Positions 28,297 through 37,651 of a stretch of 64,000 bases of DNA are shown one piece after another. Where the stretch lies: assembly GCF_034092465.1 (NCBI RefSeq), contig NZ_CP139303.1:1731923-1795922 (forward strand). The letters run 5' to 3'. The stretch's first letter is position 1. Each line of letters opens with the position of its first letter. This DNA is from Prochlorococcus sp. MIT 1223 (lineage in GTDB: Bacteria; Cyanobacteriota; Cyanobacteriia; PCC-6307; Cyanobiaceae). The notes under the pieces are model-generated. The model was not told the origin of the DNA. It ran no database searches and saw only the letters and a list, made by a program, of their open reading frames with translations. The position numbers were made by a program, and so were the translations under genes.

Positions 28297-29472
28297 ATGA
28301 AACGTGTTGGCGTCCTTTTGATAAATCTTGGAGGACCTGAACGAATAAAAGATGTTGGACCTTTCTTATACAATCTTTTTTCTGATCCAGAAATAATCCG
28401 ATTACCTACTCCTGCTTTCCAAAAGCCTTTGGCATGGGTGATTAGTACTCTCCGAAGCAAGAAATCTCAAAAGGCTTATGAAGCTATAGGTGGAGGATCT
28501 CCTTTGAGAAGGATCACAGAGCAACAAGCAAGAGAGTTGCAAAGTGAGCTTCGTCAAAGAGGACTAGATGCAACAACTTATGTGGCCATGCGCTATTGGC
28601 ATCCTTTTACTGAGTCAGCTGTGGCTGATATGAAAGCCGATGGGATTTCTCAAGTCGTTGTTCTTCCTCTTTATCCTCATTTTTCAATAAGTACTAGTGG
28701 TTCAAGTTTTAGAGAGTTAAGTCGCCTTAGAGAATCTGATGCGGAATTTAAAAAGTTGTCTATTCGATGTATTCGTAGTTGGTTTGATCAAGCTGGGTAT
28801 ATAAAAGCGATGGCGGAGTTGATAGAAAAGCAAATATTAATGTGTGATTCACCGAACAATGCCCACGTTTGTTTTACTGCTCATGGGGTACCTAAAAGTT
28901 ATGTTGATGATGCAGGTGATCCTTATAAAGATGAAATTGAAAATTGTTCATTATTAATAATTGATCAACTGGAGCAATCTCTTGGTTATACCAATCCATA
29001 TACTCTTTCTTATCAAAGTAGAGTTGGTCCCGAAGAGTGGCTTAAACCTTACACGGATGATGTCTTGGAAAACTTAGGAAGATCAGGTACTAGGGAATTA
29101 GTAGTTGTTCCGATTAGTTTTGTTAGTGAGCACATTGAAACATTACAAGAAATAGATATAGAATACCGGGAGATAGCTAATAAATTTGGGATTACAAAGT
29201 TCTTAAGAGTTCCAGCTTTAAATACATATCCAATGTTTGTAAAAGGTCTGGCAGATTTAGTTATTTCATCTTTAGAAGGCCCTGAAATCACTCTAGATGA
29301 GGCTTCAAAATTGCCGGACAGAATTAAGTTGTACCCTCAAGAAAAATGGCAATGGGGATGGAACAATAGTTCTGAAGTATGGAATGGCAGAGTTGCAATG
29401 ATAGTGTTTTTATTTTTCTTCATGGAATTTATAATTGGGAAAGGCCCACTTCACAATTTGGGTTTGCTTTAA
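28297..29472 (+). CDS. hemH: Ferrochelatase with C-terminal HLIP/CAB helix
   Basis: Inserts Fe(II) into protoporphyrin IX to make haem. Of 391 residues, about 1-330 form the catalytic domain ([31 protein letters not shown] with the metal-binding His, [13 protein letters not shown] with the Glu). The last 40 residues are a chlorophyll a/b-binding-type membrane helix, [18 protein letters not shown], linked by a Lys/Trp-rich segment. The fusion is standard for cyanobacterial and plastid ferrochelatase and couples haem synthesis to chlorophyll/thylakoid state. It is divergent from the recombinase. Confidence 0.96.
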   Translation: MKRVGVLLINLGGPERIKDVGPFLYNLFSDPEIIRLPTPAFQKPLAWVISTLRSKKSQKAYEAIGGGSPLRRITEQQARELQSELRQRGLDATTYVAMRYWHPFTESAVADMKADGISQVVVLPLYPHFSISTSGSSFRELSRLRESDAEFKKLSIRCIRSWFDQAGYIKAMAELIEKQILMCDSPNNAHVCFTAHGVPKSYVDDAGDPYKDEIENCSLLIIDQLEQSLGYTNPYTLSYQSRVGPEEWLKPYTDDVLENLGRSGTRELVVVPISFVSEHIETLQEIDIEYREIANKFGITKFLRVPALNTYPMFVKGLADLVISSLEGPEITLDEASKLPDRIKLYPQEKWQWGWNNSSEVWNGRVAMIVFLFFFMEFIIGKGPLHNLGLL

Positions 29473-29612
29473 ATATTTTCTATTGTTAATTTATTATTTA
29501 GGCCACAATTAATCATTTATTGGTATTTCCCTGATTATTTATTTCATATCTTTGAGACAGTTTCTGCGATTTGGATTAAGATTTAGTCTTAATAAATTGA
29601 ATTTACATTGCC

Positions 29613-31472
29613 GTGACCCTGACTTCTGCGCCTATGTCTCTAGGTGATTCAGGCGGCAAAGATTATTCTCGAATGTTGGGGGCTGATGCTCTCATGGATG
29701 CCTTGCGGAGAAACGGCGTTAATACGATCTTCGGATATCCAGGCGGTGCAATTCTCCCTATTTATGATGCGGTTTATAAGGCTGAAGAAGAAGGATGGTT
29801 GAAGCATATTCTTGTTAGACATGAACAAGGAGGAGCTCATGCTGCAGATGGTTTTGCAAGAGCAACAGGAAGAGTAGGAGTTTGTTTTGGCACTTCAGGC
29901 CCTGGAGCGACAAATCTTGTTACGGGAATAGCTACAGCACAAATGGATTCAGTCCCTTTGGTAGTTATTACTGGTCAAGTACCCAGGCCTGCTATTGGAA
30001 CTGACGCTTTTCAAGAGACAGATATTTTTGGAATCACTCTTCCCATTGTTAAGCATTCTTGGGTGGTAAGAGATCCCTCGGAAATTGCTTCAGTTGTATC
30101 CCAGGCTTTTTTAATAGCTTCTTCTGGTAGGCCTGGTCCTGTCCTTATAGATATTCCAAAGGATGTAGGACAGGAGCTTTTTGAATATGTTCCTGTTGAG
30201 CCGGGAACAATTATTCCCGCTGGATTTCAGGTGCCCTCTCTTCCTGACGAAAGCTCTATTAAAGAAGCTCTAGAACTAATTGAGAAAGCTGAAAAGCCAC
30301 TTCTATATGTTGGAGGAGGAGCTGTATCTGCTGGTGCTCATAATGTTCTAGCGGCTATTGCTAATAGGCACCAGCTTCCAGTTACTACTACTTTAATGGG
30401 TAAAGGATCTTTTGATGAGAGAGACCCTTTGTCTGTTGGTATGTTGGGGATGCATGGAACGGCATATGCAAATTTCGCTGTTACTGAATGTGATTTGCTA
30501 ATTGCGGTTGGGGCTCGCTTTGATGACAGAGTTACTGGAAAGCTTGATACTTTTGCTGCAAAAGCAAAAGTAATTCACTTTGAAATAGATCCAGCTGAAA
30601 TAAATAAAAATAGATATGCAGATGTAGCAGTTCTTGGTGATGTTAGAAGGAATCTAGAACAGTTGCTTGCAATTAGTAAAAAGAAAAAAATTAAACCAAT
30701 TACTTCTAAATGGTTGCATCAAATTGATATCTGGAAAACTAATTATCCATTAACAAAGCCTCCTAAAGAAGGTGCAATTTTCCCTCAAGAAGTATTACTA
30801 GAAGTAAGAGACTTGGCACCTAACGCATTTATTACGACTGACGTAGGTCAGCACCAAATGTGGGCTGCTCAATATCTTCGTAATGGGCCTAGGCAGTGGA
30901 TTAGCAGTGCAGGTTTGGGAACTATGGGGTTTGGAGTCCCAGCTGCGTTAGGAGTTCAAATTGCGTTACCTAAGGAGCAAGTTATCTGTATAGCTGGTGA
31001 TGCAAGTATTCTTATGAATATTCAAGAGTTGGGTACAATTTCTCAATATAGATTAAATACAAAAATAATTATCATCAATAATCATTGGCAGGGAATGGTT
31101 AGACAATGGCAGGAAAGTTTTTATGAAGAAAGATACTCTGCTACAGATATGACAAAAGGAGAGCCTGATTTTATGTCTTTAGCCAAATCTTTTGGAATTG
31201 GTGGCGTATTAATTAGAGATAGGAAAGAATTAAGGGAAAAACTTTTAAATGCATTTAATGAAGAAGGACCAATGCTTATTGATGTCCACGTTAGGAGAAA
31301 TGAGAATTGTTATCCAATGGTTCCTCCTGGTAAAAGTAATGCACAAATGGTTGGGTTGCCTTCTAACAAAGATATTCTTATGAAAAACAATAAGAAATGT
31401 CAGAAATGTGATATTGAGCAGTTAAATAGTGATTATCAATTCTGCCCTGTTTGTGGAGAATCTATTAAATGA
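29613..31472 (+). CDS. ilvB: Acetolactate synthase catalytic subunit with C-terminal zinc ribbon
   Basis: Thiamine-diphosphate enzyme that makes acetolactate/acetohydroxybutyrate for branched-chain amino acids. The 619 residues include [25 protein letters not shown], the Glu-bearing [23 protein letters not shown], and the ThDP-binding [12 protein letters not shown]...[12 protein letters not shown]. After the expected end (MVGLP) comes an additional tail with Cys596, Cys599, Cys611 and Cys614, i.e. CxxC-x11-CxxC, a probable zinc ribbon. The GTG at 29613 is preferred; an ATG at 29634 is possible. A hairpin at 29575-29593 precedes the start. Confidence 0.95.
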   Translation: MTLTSAPMSLGDSGGKDYSRMLGADALMDALRRNGVNTIFGYPGGAILPIYDAVYKAEEEGWLKHILVRHEQGGAHAADGFARATGRVGVCFGTSGPGATNLVTGIATAQMDSVPLVVITGQVPRPAIGTDAFQETDIFGITLPIVKHSWVVRDPSEIASVVSQAFLIASSGRPGPVLIDIPKDVGQELFEYVPVEPGTIIPAGFQVPSLPDESSIKEALELIEKAEKPLLYVGGGAVSAGAHNVLAAIANRHQLPVTTTLMGKGSFDERDPLSVGMLGMHGTAYANFAVTECDLLIAVGARFDDRVTGKLDTFAAKAKVIHFEIDPAEINKNRYADVAVLGDVRRNLEQLLAISKKKKIKPITSKWLHQIDIWKTNYPLTKPPKEGAIFPQEVLLEVRDLAPNAFITTDVGQHQMWAAQYLRNGPRQWISSAGLGTMGFGVPAALGVQIALPKEQVICIAGDASILMNIQELGTISQYRLNTKIIIINNHWQGMVRQWQESFYEERYSATDMTKGEPDFMSLAKSFGIGGVLIRDRKELREKLLNAFNEEGPMLIDVHVRRNENCYPMVPPGKSNAQMVGLPSNKDILMKNNKKCQKCDIEQLNSDYQFCPVCGESIK

Positions 31473-31813
31473 AGTTGTTAATTCCTTTCTTAATATTAAT
31501 ATCTTCTTTGATTTTAGTTCCTTTAAATCTTATTGCGGCAGAGGTCCTTAATATAAGTAATTCAACCACTTTGTTGATCGGAGATCATAACAGGAATTAT
31601 ACAGTTCAGATTGCTTGCTTAGCAGTAGATCCTTCTCAGGAAAAAACCGTAATAGGATTCCTTGAAGCTAGTTTGCCAAGACATTCTAAAATTAATTTAA
31701 AACCTAAAGGTTCAGATGATGGAGTTTTAATTTCGAACATTATAAAAATAGGTCCAGACTTAGATATTGCCGAAGAAATTGTTTCGCGTGGATTAGCGTC
31801 GTCTACTTGTTGA
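31469..31813 (+). CDS. Secreted SNase-like protein lacking catalytic residues
   Basis: 114 residues starting with an ATGA overlap on ilvB. A signal peptide ([22 protein letters not shown], cleavage near residue 25) leads to a short beta-rich domain: [57 protein letters not shown]. The order of strands and the closing G-LA turn resemble staphylococcal-nuclease OB folds, but the usual Arg/Glu/Arg active-site residues are not visible. I infer a diverged, probably non-catalytic OB-fold protein in the periplasm or lumen. Its end overlaps the convergent yfiH gene by 11 bp. Confidence 0.6.
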   Translation: MKLLIPFLILISSLILVPLNLIAAEVLNISNSTTLLIGDHNRNYTVQIACLAVDPSQEKTVIGFLEASLPRHSKINLKPKGSDDGVLISNIIKIGPDLDIAEEIVSRGLASSTC

Positions 31814-32552
31814 GATTCCCCGAGATAATACAACTCCATTGAAATAATTTCATTTTATCTCTTCTCCAGGAGTAAAATAGTTCTTCATCTAAGAATGTAC
31901 AATAATTACTAACCGTAATATTCTCTCCTGTTATTCCTTCTTTAATTAATTGCTTGTAGGCAAATTTCTTTAGATCAACCAATATATCTCCTTCTTTTAA
32001 TTTAAATAGATCAGACTTGATTGATAAATTAATATTTTTTTCGTTTATACTCCTAAGTAATAGGTGTAAGACATCGTCTTTAACTGTATATTTTGAAAGA
32101 CTAATTGAAGGACCAAGTGCAACGATTAAATTTTTTCTTTCTGATCCACTTAGTTCTAATTCTTCTATTGTTTGTTTTATTATTTTATTGCAAACACCTT
32201 TCCATCCTGCATGAGACGCTGCCACATCTCCTGTCTTTGTGTCAGCAATGAGAATAGGAATACAATCTGCAGTATATATCCATAAGCTTTGATCTTTTAT
32301 ATTGCTGCTGATAATTCCATCTGCTTGCGTTAAATTAAATTCATTTAACTCTGTTGTTTTTATTACCTTTTTACTATGAACTTGATTTAATTGATGAATT
32401 GAACAACAATTAGATATCTTTTTAATTAATTTATTTGGTTTAGAGCTTTTATTCAATCTTGTATAGAAAGCATGATTAAACTTATATTTTAAAAATAGTC
32501 GCGATTGTATATATTCGTTTGTTTTTGTTATTAACCATTCATTCTTTTTCAT
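31803..32552 (-). CDS. YfiH/PgeF-family purine nucleoside-processing enzyme
   Basis: 249 residues of the family once annotated as multicopper polyphenol oxidase/laccase; characterised members act on purine nucleosides or edit peptidoglycan. The zinc ligands are in place: a His in HQLNQVHSKKV, a Cys in ADCIPILIAD and a His in SHAGWKG. The ATG is at 32552, 4 bp after the end of the Tab2 gene, so it is the third gene of a tight minus-strand run. Substrate is not determinable here. Confidence 0.88.
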   Translation of the reverse strand: MKKNEWLITKTNEYIQSRLFLKYKFNHAFYTRLNKSSKPNKLIKKISNCCSIHQLNQVHSKKVIKTTELNEFNLTQADGIISSNIKDQSLWIYTADCIPILIADTKTGDVAASHAGWKGVCNKIIKQTIEELELSGSERKNLIVALGPSISLSKYTVKDDVLHLLLRSINEKNINLSIKSDLFKLKEGDILVDLKKFAYKQLIKEGITGENITVSNYCTFLDEELFYSWRRDKMKLFQWSCIISGNLNK

Positions 32553-32556
32553 CCTT

Positions 32557-33453
32557 TTAGTTGAAAGTTAGATCTCGCATCATCAAAAAAGCAGTGAAAT
32601 TTTTTTCATTAGGAGTAGCTTGTACCGATATAAATTGAAGTCCATTAGCTTGCTCTTTGGTTTTTGAAAAATTTTTATTAGCAAATTCTCTTGTTATTAA
32701 GTCCATATCAGTAACTAGCCAACGCTCATCTTGGCCTGCTTCAAGAATTAATTGAGACTGCTCTTGTATTAAAAAAACTGGTTCTAGTCCTCCCAGCCAA
32801 GCTGCTAAAGCCAGAGCTCTTGATTTACTAAAGAGTCTTATTCCAGGTATCTCAATTTCATTATCAATGCTTTCTTTTATAGGAAGAAGACTACTGAATT
32901 CAATAGGCCATTGATCGGCTTCTCTTAGAACTCCTACTGGAAGTGTTGACAAACTCCATGCATCTCCTCTTACAGCTTCAGGTAAGGGGATTGGTTGATT
33001 ACTTATAGGAGAAAAAGGAGGAGCTAAAGGTCCTGCTATATATCCAGGTTGTTTTGGATAAATTTCTATGGATCGTTTAGCCAACCAGTCAGAAAGAGAA
33101 TATGTACGACGGCTAGACACTGGATCTATGTTTAGCTTCTCTGAAGCTTTTTGAATCATTGTTCTCATAGAAGGTCTCCAAAATCTCAACTTTGAGGGCC
33201 TTGCCCAGCCTTCTTCCTGTGCTTGATTTATTGCATCTTGCATAGCATTAGCAAGCCAAATGGAATTAACTTCAGCTGCAGGGCAAATCTTTTCCCATTG
33301 AAAAGGCTTTTCTCCAGAAAAATTTTCCGTGCTTGATATAAGTAATTCCCAACGTTTTTTCCCATCTGATTCCATTACTGGACGTGAGTAAAAATCCAGT
33401 TCCCAATCTGCTTCTTTAAGGGTGTTCTCTGTTAGGAATTTGCTTGCAGTCAT
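32557..33453 (-). CDS. Tab2/Atab2-family RNA-binding protein
   Basis: 298 residues matching the cyanobacterial/plant Tab2 family (DUF1092), whose plant and algal members bind the psaB mRNA leader and promote photosystem I synthesis. Family features are the N-terminal WELDFYSRPV...GKKRWELLI, LRFWRPSMRTMI, and the C-terminal LALAAWLGGLEPVF and DERWLVTDMD. The start overlaps the end of the S1-domain gene by 4 bp (ATGA), so translation is likely coupled. A PSI role in this organism is inferred from the family. Confidence 0.85.
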   Translation of the reverse strand: MTASKFLTENTLKEADWELDFYSRPVMESDGKKRWELLISSTENFSGEKPFQWEKICPAAEVNSIWLANAMQDAINQAQEEGWARPSKLRFWRPSMRTMIQKASEKLNIDPVSSRRTYSLSDWLAKRSIEIYPKQPGYIAGPLAPPFSPISNQPIPLPEAVRGDAWSLSTLPVGVLREADQWPIEFSSLLPIKESIDNEIEIPGIRLFSKSRALALAAWLGGLEPVFLIQEQSQLILEAGQDERWLVTDMDLITREFANKNFSKTKEQANGLQFISVQATPNEKNFTAFLMMRDLTFN

Positions 33454-34709
33454 TCTGAGCTGCTTATATCTTTATTTTTAATTATGGTCTGAGCTTTTAC
33501 TGCTCTTTCTTTCGCTTCTGACATTACTTTTTCTTTGTCTGAAACAATCTCCCCAGGTGGGCCTTCAAGCAAAGCTGTGTTTAACCCAATCCTTGCTCTC
33601 CGGGGATCAAGATCAGTAATGAGAGCTTTAATAGGATCACCTTTCTTAAATACTTCAGATAGAGATCTTATGCTTCCATTCGTAACTGCAGTGTGATGGA
33701 GCAAGCCACTTACTCCTCCAAGTTCAACAAAGTAACCGTAAGGTTTTGTTGATGCAATTTTACCTTCTACAAGTTGGCCAACTTCTAAGTCAGCAAAAAG
33801 TTTTACTATTCCCGCTTTTTTTTCAGACAAAACAAGTTTTCTTGAATCAGGATTAACTTCGAGGAAAGTTACCCCAAGAGTTTTCCCCACAAGTGATTCA
33901 TGCTTATCTCCCTCTTGTAATTGAGAGCGAGGGATAAATCCTCGTAAACCTTCTAAGTCGCATGTGACTCCACCACGATTAAAACCATTTATCTTCACTT
34001 GTAAGACTTTCCCCTCTTTCTCAAGAGATTTAACATTTTCCCAGCTTTTTCGTAAGGCAAGGGCTCGGCAGCTAATAGTTACCATTCCATCAGCATTTTG
34101 TTCCCTTGTTACAAGAACTTCGACTTCTAAACCCTTTGGAAATTTCTCTTTAAGACTAGTTATTACACCTAGTCCACACTCTTTCTTTGGCATGAAACCT
34201 GGTGCTTTACCACCTATGTCTACATAAATCCCATCACTCTCAACTCCAATAACTTTTCCTTTTGCTATTTCTCCGGTGTTCCCAATTGGCTCATTTTGAT
34301 CAAGTGCTGCTAAGAATTCGTCTTCATCGAAATCAAAATCATCCACACTTCTTGAAGCGAATCCCAATTGGTTTTGATCGTTTTGTCTTTCCCTAGAGAG
34401 ATTTGCTTCGTTAATTTTCTCTTCTTGCCCTAATAGATCTTCCATCGTTATTCCCATCTCAGGATCTAGACCATTTTTTTCGCTTGGAACAAAACCTTTT
34501 AATGGCGGTGTAATCCCTTTTGGTGATGTAGGAGGGGAGATTGAACTAGCATTTTGCTGATTAATATTTAAATCATTAGTTTTTTTCTCGTCTTGAAGTT
34601 CTTCATTTTTTTTACTTATGTGCATTACTTGCAAAGGCTTTCGGGGAGAATTTGCCGAAAGTCTTGGAGGTGTAGCTTTTTGGGGCTTCGGACTATCTGA
34701 TCCGGCCAT
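33450..34709 (-). CDS. rps1b: S1-domain RNA-binding protein (ribosomal protein S1 homologue)
   Basis: 419 residues with a disordered, Pro/Lys/Asn-rich N-terminus of about 130 residues and then three S1/OB domains: near 143-215 (GKVIGVESDGIYVDIGGKAPG), 225-290 (QVKINGFNRGGVTCDLEGLRG) and 305-375 (EGKIASTKPYGYFVELGGVSG). Cyanobacteria typically carry a main S1 plus a second S1 homologue; the length and N-terminal tail suggest this is the second one, hence the symbol with caution. It leads the run with Tab2 and yfiH, giving two RNA-binding proteins translated together. Confidence 0.82.
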   Translation of the reverse strand: MAGSDSPKPQKATPPRLSANSPRKPLQVMHISKKNEELQDEKKTNDLNINQQNASSISPPTSPKGITPPLKGFVPSEKNGLDPEMGITMEDLLGQEEKINEANLSRERQNDQNQLGFASRSVDDFDFDEDEFLAALDQNEPIGNTGEIAKGKVIGVESDGIYVDIGGKAPGFMPKKECGLGVITSLKEKFPKGLEVEVLVTREQNADGMVTISCRALALRKSWENVKSLEKEGKVLQVKINGFNRGGVTCDLEGLRGFIPRSQLQEGDKHESLVGKTLGVTFLEVNPDSRKLVLSEKKAGIVKLFADLEVGQLVEGKIASTKPYGYFVELGGVSGLLHHTAVTNGSIRSLSEVFKKGDPIKALITDLDPRRARIGLNTALLEGPPGEIVSDKEKVMSEAKERAVKAQTIIKNKDISSSE

Positions 34710-34777
34710 AATGCCCTTAGGTTCGTCAATGAGTCATTCTTACAGGGAATCTGAAGTTGTTAACAGTCTTGGAACAA

Positions 34778-35596
34778 ATGTCATCTAGTTCTTCTTCTCG
34801 CAGATTTGATGTTCTTAGTTGGACTAAAGCCTCAGAAGCCTCTTCCAGAGAGGGTTCTACACTTGTATGGCCTTTCGGCGCTTGTGAACAGCATGGTCCA
34901 CATTTACCTTTAATTACTGATACTTATTTTGCGAAAAGCATTTTAGTTAGCGTCTTAGAACTTTTACCTAAGGATTTACCTATTTGGATGCTCCCACCTC
35001 AATCAATAGGATTTTCTCCTGAGCATGCTTCTTTTAAAGGAACGATTTCATTGTCAGCAGATTTAATGCTTCAGCTGATTACTGAAGTGGGAGAACAAAT
35101 TTCCGCTATGGGTTTCAGGAGACTTGTCCTTTTTAATGCTCATGGTGGACAAATTGGATTATTACAAGCTGTTGCACGTCAATTGCGAGTTAGATGTCCA
35201 TCTATGGCTGTTTTGCCTTGTTTCTTGTGGAGCGGGGTTAATTCTTTAAAAGATTTAATTCCAGATAAGGAGGTTGAAGAAGGATTACATGCAGCTTTAG
35301 CCGAAACAAGCTTAATGCTTCATTTGAATTCCCAATTGGTTGGGCAAGAAAGGCCTATTGATGGAATCGTTCAAGAAAAATCAGATAAAAATATCCTTAT
35401 GGCCCCTAAAGGCTGGAGCTTAGAGGGAGCTGCTCCTTGTGCTTGGCTTACAAAGGATTTAAGTAATAGCGGAGTAATCGGAAATAGTACCGAATCAAAT
35501 GCTGATCTTGGTGAAAAGATTGAGAAAGCTTTGGTGGAGCACTGGGTGGGGCTATTTTCCAGCTTGATGGAAAGTGAATGGCCACCAATTAAGTAA
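34778..35596 (+). CDS. Creatininase/formamide-hydrolase family protein
   Basis: 272 residues from the ATG at 34778 (a TTG at 34757 is an alternative). Metal-binding motifs of the family are intact: ACEQHGPHLPLITDT (Glu, His, Asp), FNAHGGQIG and the later EEGLHAALAETSLML. Members hydrolyse creatinine or act as mycofactocin or riboflavin/F420-pathway amidohydrolases, so the true substrate in a cyanobacterium is unknown. It stands divergently from the S1-domain gene and 100 bp ahead of ado. Confidence 0.85.
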   Translation: MSSSSSSRRFDVLSWTKASEASSREGSTLVWPFGACEQHGPHLPLITDTYFAKSILVSVLELLPKDLPIWMLPPQSIGFSPEHASFKGTISLSADLMLQLITEVGEQISAMGFRRLVLFNAHGGQIGLLQAVARQLRVRCPSMAVLPCFLWSGVNSLKDLIPDKEVEEGLHAALAETSLMLHLNSQLVGQERPIDGIVQEKSDKNILMAPKGWSLEGAAPCAWLTKDLSNSGVIGNSTESNADLGEKIEKALVEHWVGLFSSLMESEWPPIK

Positions 35597-35696
35597 ATAA
35601 ATATCTTTAAGCACTACTAAGTTGTAGTATCTTCCCTGCAAATTTCTAAGTAATTCGGTAGTATCCCTCAAATAGATTAATTTTTAGCTTAAATCC

Positions 35697-36425
35697 ATGG
35701 CTTCCCTTGCACCGACCAAGGTAGATATATCTAAAGAGATTGCATGTAACTCTGCAGCTCTTCCTGATTTCACGACAGTTGAATACAAAGATGCTTATAG
35801 CAGAATAAATGCAATTGTTATTGAAGGTGAAAAAGAGGCTTATGACAATTACATATCAATAGGTACTCTCATTCCAGATAATGCTGATGAGTTGAAGAAA
35901 TTAGCTGTTATGGAAATGAAGCACATGAGAGGGTTCACAGCATGTGGCAAAAACTTAGGTGTAACCGCTGATATGCCTTTCGCTAAAGAATTCTTTTCAA
36001 AGCTTCATGGAAACTTCCAAAAAGCTTTATCAGAAGGGAACTTAACTACATGCTTACTAATACAAGCAATATTAATAGAGGCGTTTGCTATATCCGCTTA
36101 CAACGTATACATAAGAGTTGCTGATCCATTTGCGAGAAAAATAACCGAAGGTGTCGTAAAAGATGAATACCTGCACCTCAATTATGGTCAGACATGGTTA
36201 AAGGAAAATTTGGATACTTGTAAAGATGAATTAATAAAAGCAAACAAAGAAAATCTTCCTCTTATTAAGTCTATGCTTGATGAAGTGGCTAAAGATGCTG
36301 AAACTCTTCATATGGACAAAGAAGAATTGATGGAGGAGTTCATGATTGCGTATCAAGACTCTTTGATGGAGATGGGATTGGATAATCGCCAGATAGCAAG
36401 AATGGCTCTAGCTGCAGTGGTTTAA
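35697..36425 (+). CDS. ado: Aldehyde-deformylating oxygenase (alkane synthase)
   Basis: Ferritin-like di-iron enzyme that turns fatty aldehydes into alkanes plus formate. All six di-iron ligands are visible in the 242-residue sequence: Glu45, Glu73, His76 (MEMKH), Glu128, Glu157 and His160 (KDEYLH). Together with aar downstream it forms the cyanobacterial hydrocarbon pathway, which starts from acyl-ACP. A 158-bp gap with a terminator-like hairpin separates the two genes, so they are probably not a simple operon. Confidence 0.97.
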   Translation: MASLAPTKVDISKEIACNSAALPDFTTVEYKDAYSRINAIVIEGEKEAYDNYISIGTLIPDNADELKKLAVMEMKHMRGFTACGKNLGVTADMPFAKEFFSKLHGNFQKALSEGNLTTCLLIQAILIEAFAISAYNVYIRVADPFARKITEGVVKDEYLHLNYGQTWLKENLDTCKDELIKANKENLPLIKSMLDEVAKDAETLHMDKEELMEEFMIAYQDSLMEMGLDNRQIARMALAAVV

Positions 36426-36511
36426 TTTCTTTAATTGATATGGCTAGTTGAATTCTATCTTTCAAAAAATATTTATATAGAGTTACCTGATCGGGGAATA
36501 ATATCTTTTAT

Positions 36512-36553
36512 GGGACCCTTGTGAACTAATGTTCAAATCCCTAGGGATTTTTT
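36512..36553 (+). promoter_or_regulatory. Terminator with possible competing antiterminator before aar
   Basis: AAATCC (36535-36540), loop CTAG, GGATTTTTT (36545-36553) forms an intrinsic-terminator-like hairpin 30 bases before the aar ATG. Just upstream, TGAAC (36522-36526) pairs with GTTCA (36531-36535) and GGGA (36512-36515) with TCCC (36538-36541); this second fold uses bases of the terminator stem, so the two exclude each other. A TAATAT at 36498-36503 could be a -10 element starting the RNA just before it. The terminator is reasonably supported; the switch is inference. Confidence 0.45.
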
Positions 36554-36583
36554 AGTTCCAACTTGAGATTATTTTTCTAGGAA

Positions 36584-37624
36584 ATGTTTGGATTAATAGG
36601 TCATTCAACAAGCTTCAAAGACGCAAGGCGTAAAGCCATGGAATTGGGATATGACCATATAGCAGAGGGGGATTTAGATGTTTGGTGCACTGCCCCGCCT
36701 CAACTAGTGGAGTATGTGAAGGTGAATAGTGCTACAGGCAAAACTATTGAGGGGGCTTACATTGATTCATGTTTCGTTCCGGAGATGCTTTCCCGTTTTA
36801 AGACGGCTAGAAGAAAAGTCTTGAATGCTATGGAATTAGCTCAGAAAAAAGGTATAAACATCACAGCTTTAGGCGGCTTTACCTCAATAATTTTTGAAAA
36901 TTTCAACCTTTTGCAGAATAAACAAGTTAGGAATACAACTCTTGACTGGGAAAGGTTTACAACAGGCAATACTCATACTGCTTGGGTGATTTGCAGGCAA
37001 CTTGAGAAAAATGCCCCTTTAGTAGGAATTGATCTTAAAAAAGCTAAGGTTGCTGTCGTCGGAGCCACTGGTGATATAGGTAGCGCGGTCTGCAGATGGC
37101 TTTCTCAACGTACGGGCGTTGCAGAACTTCTACTTGTTGCAAGACAGCAGAAACCACTTCAGGAATTGCAATCAGAACTCAATGGTGGTTCTATTTGTAG
37201 CTTGGAAGAAGCTTTGCCAAGTGCGGATGCAGTTATTTGGGTTGCAAGTATGCCTAAAACTTTAGAAATAGATTCTTCAAAGTTAAAAAATCCATGCTTA
37301 ATGATTGATGGTGGATATCCCAAAAATTTAGATGAGAAATTTTCAGGAGAAGGAATTCATGTTCTTAAAGGTGGAATCGTTGAATTCTTTAAAGATATTG
37401 GATGGAGCATGATGGAATTGGCAGAGATGGAAAGGCCACAGAGAGAGATGTTTGCTTGTTTTGCTGAGGCAATGCTTCTTGAATTTGAGGAGTGTCATAC
37501 GAATTTTAGTTGGGGACGAAATAACATCACTCTTGAAAAAATGGATTTCATAGGCAAAGCTTCTGTTAAGCATGGCTTTTCAGCTGTTGGATTGAAAACC
37601 CAAATTCAGGCAGCGGTTGTCTGA
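36584..37624 (+). CDS. aar: Long-chain acyl-ACP reductase
   Basis: Reduces acyl-ACP with NADPH to the fatty aldehyde used by ADO. 346 residues: [11 protein letters not shown] start, [11 protein letters not shown], a Rossmann motif [18 protein letters not shown] near 160-177, and the catalytic Cys region [11 protein letters not shown] near 65-75 as expected in the family. Length is normal. accA follows 27 bp downstream, so malonyl-CoA formation and acyl-ACP consumption may be co-expressed. Confidence 0.96.
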   Translation: MFGLIGHSTSFKDARRKAMELGYDHIAEGDLDVWCTAPPQLVEYVKVNSATGKTIEGAYIDSCFVPEMLSRFKTARRKVLNAMELAQKKGINITALGGFTSIIFENFNLLQNKQVRNTTLDWERFTTGNTHTAWVICRQLEKNAPLVGIDLKKAKVAVVGATGDIGSAVCRWLSQRTGVAELLLVARQQKPLQELQSELNGGSICSLEEALPSADAVIWVASMPKTLEIDSSKLKNPCLMIDGGYPKNLDEKFSGEGIHVLKGGIVEFFKDIGWSMMELAEMERPQREMFACFAEAMLLEFEECHTNFSWGRNNITLEKMDFIGKASVKHGFSAVGLKTQIQAAVV

Positions 37625-37651
37625 AGTTATCTTTTTCTAATTTTTAAAATT

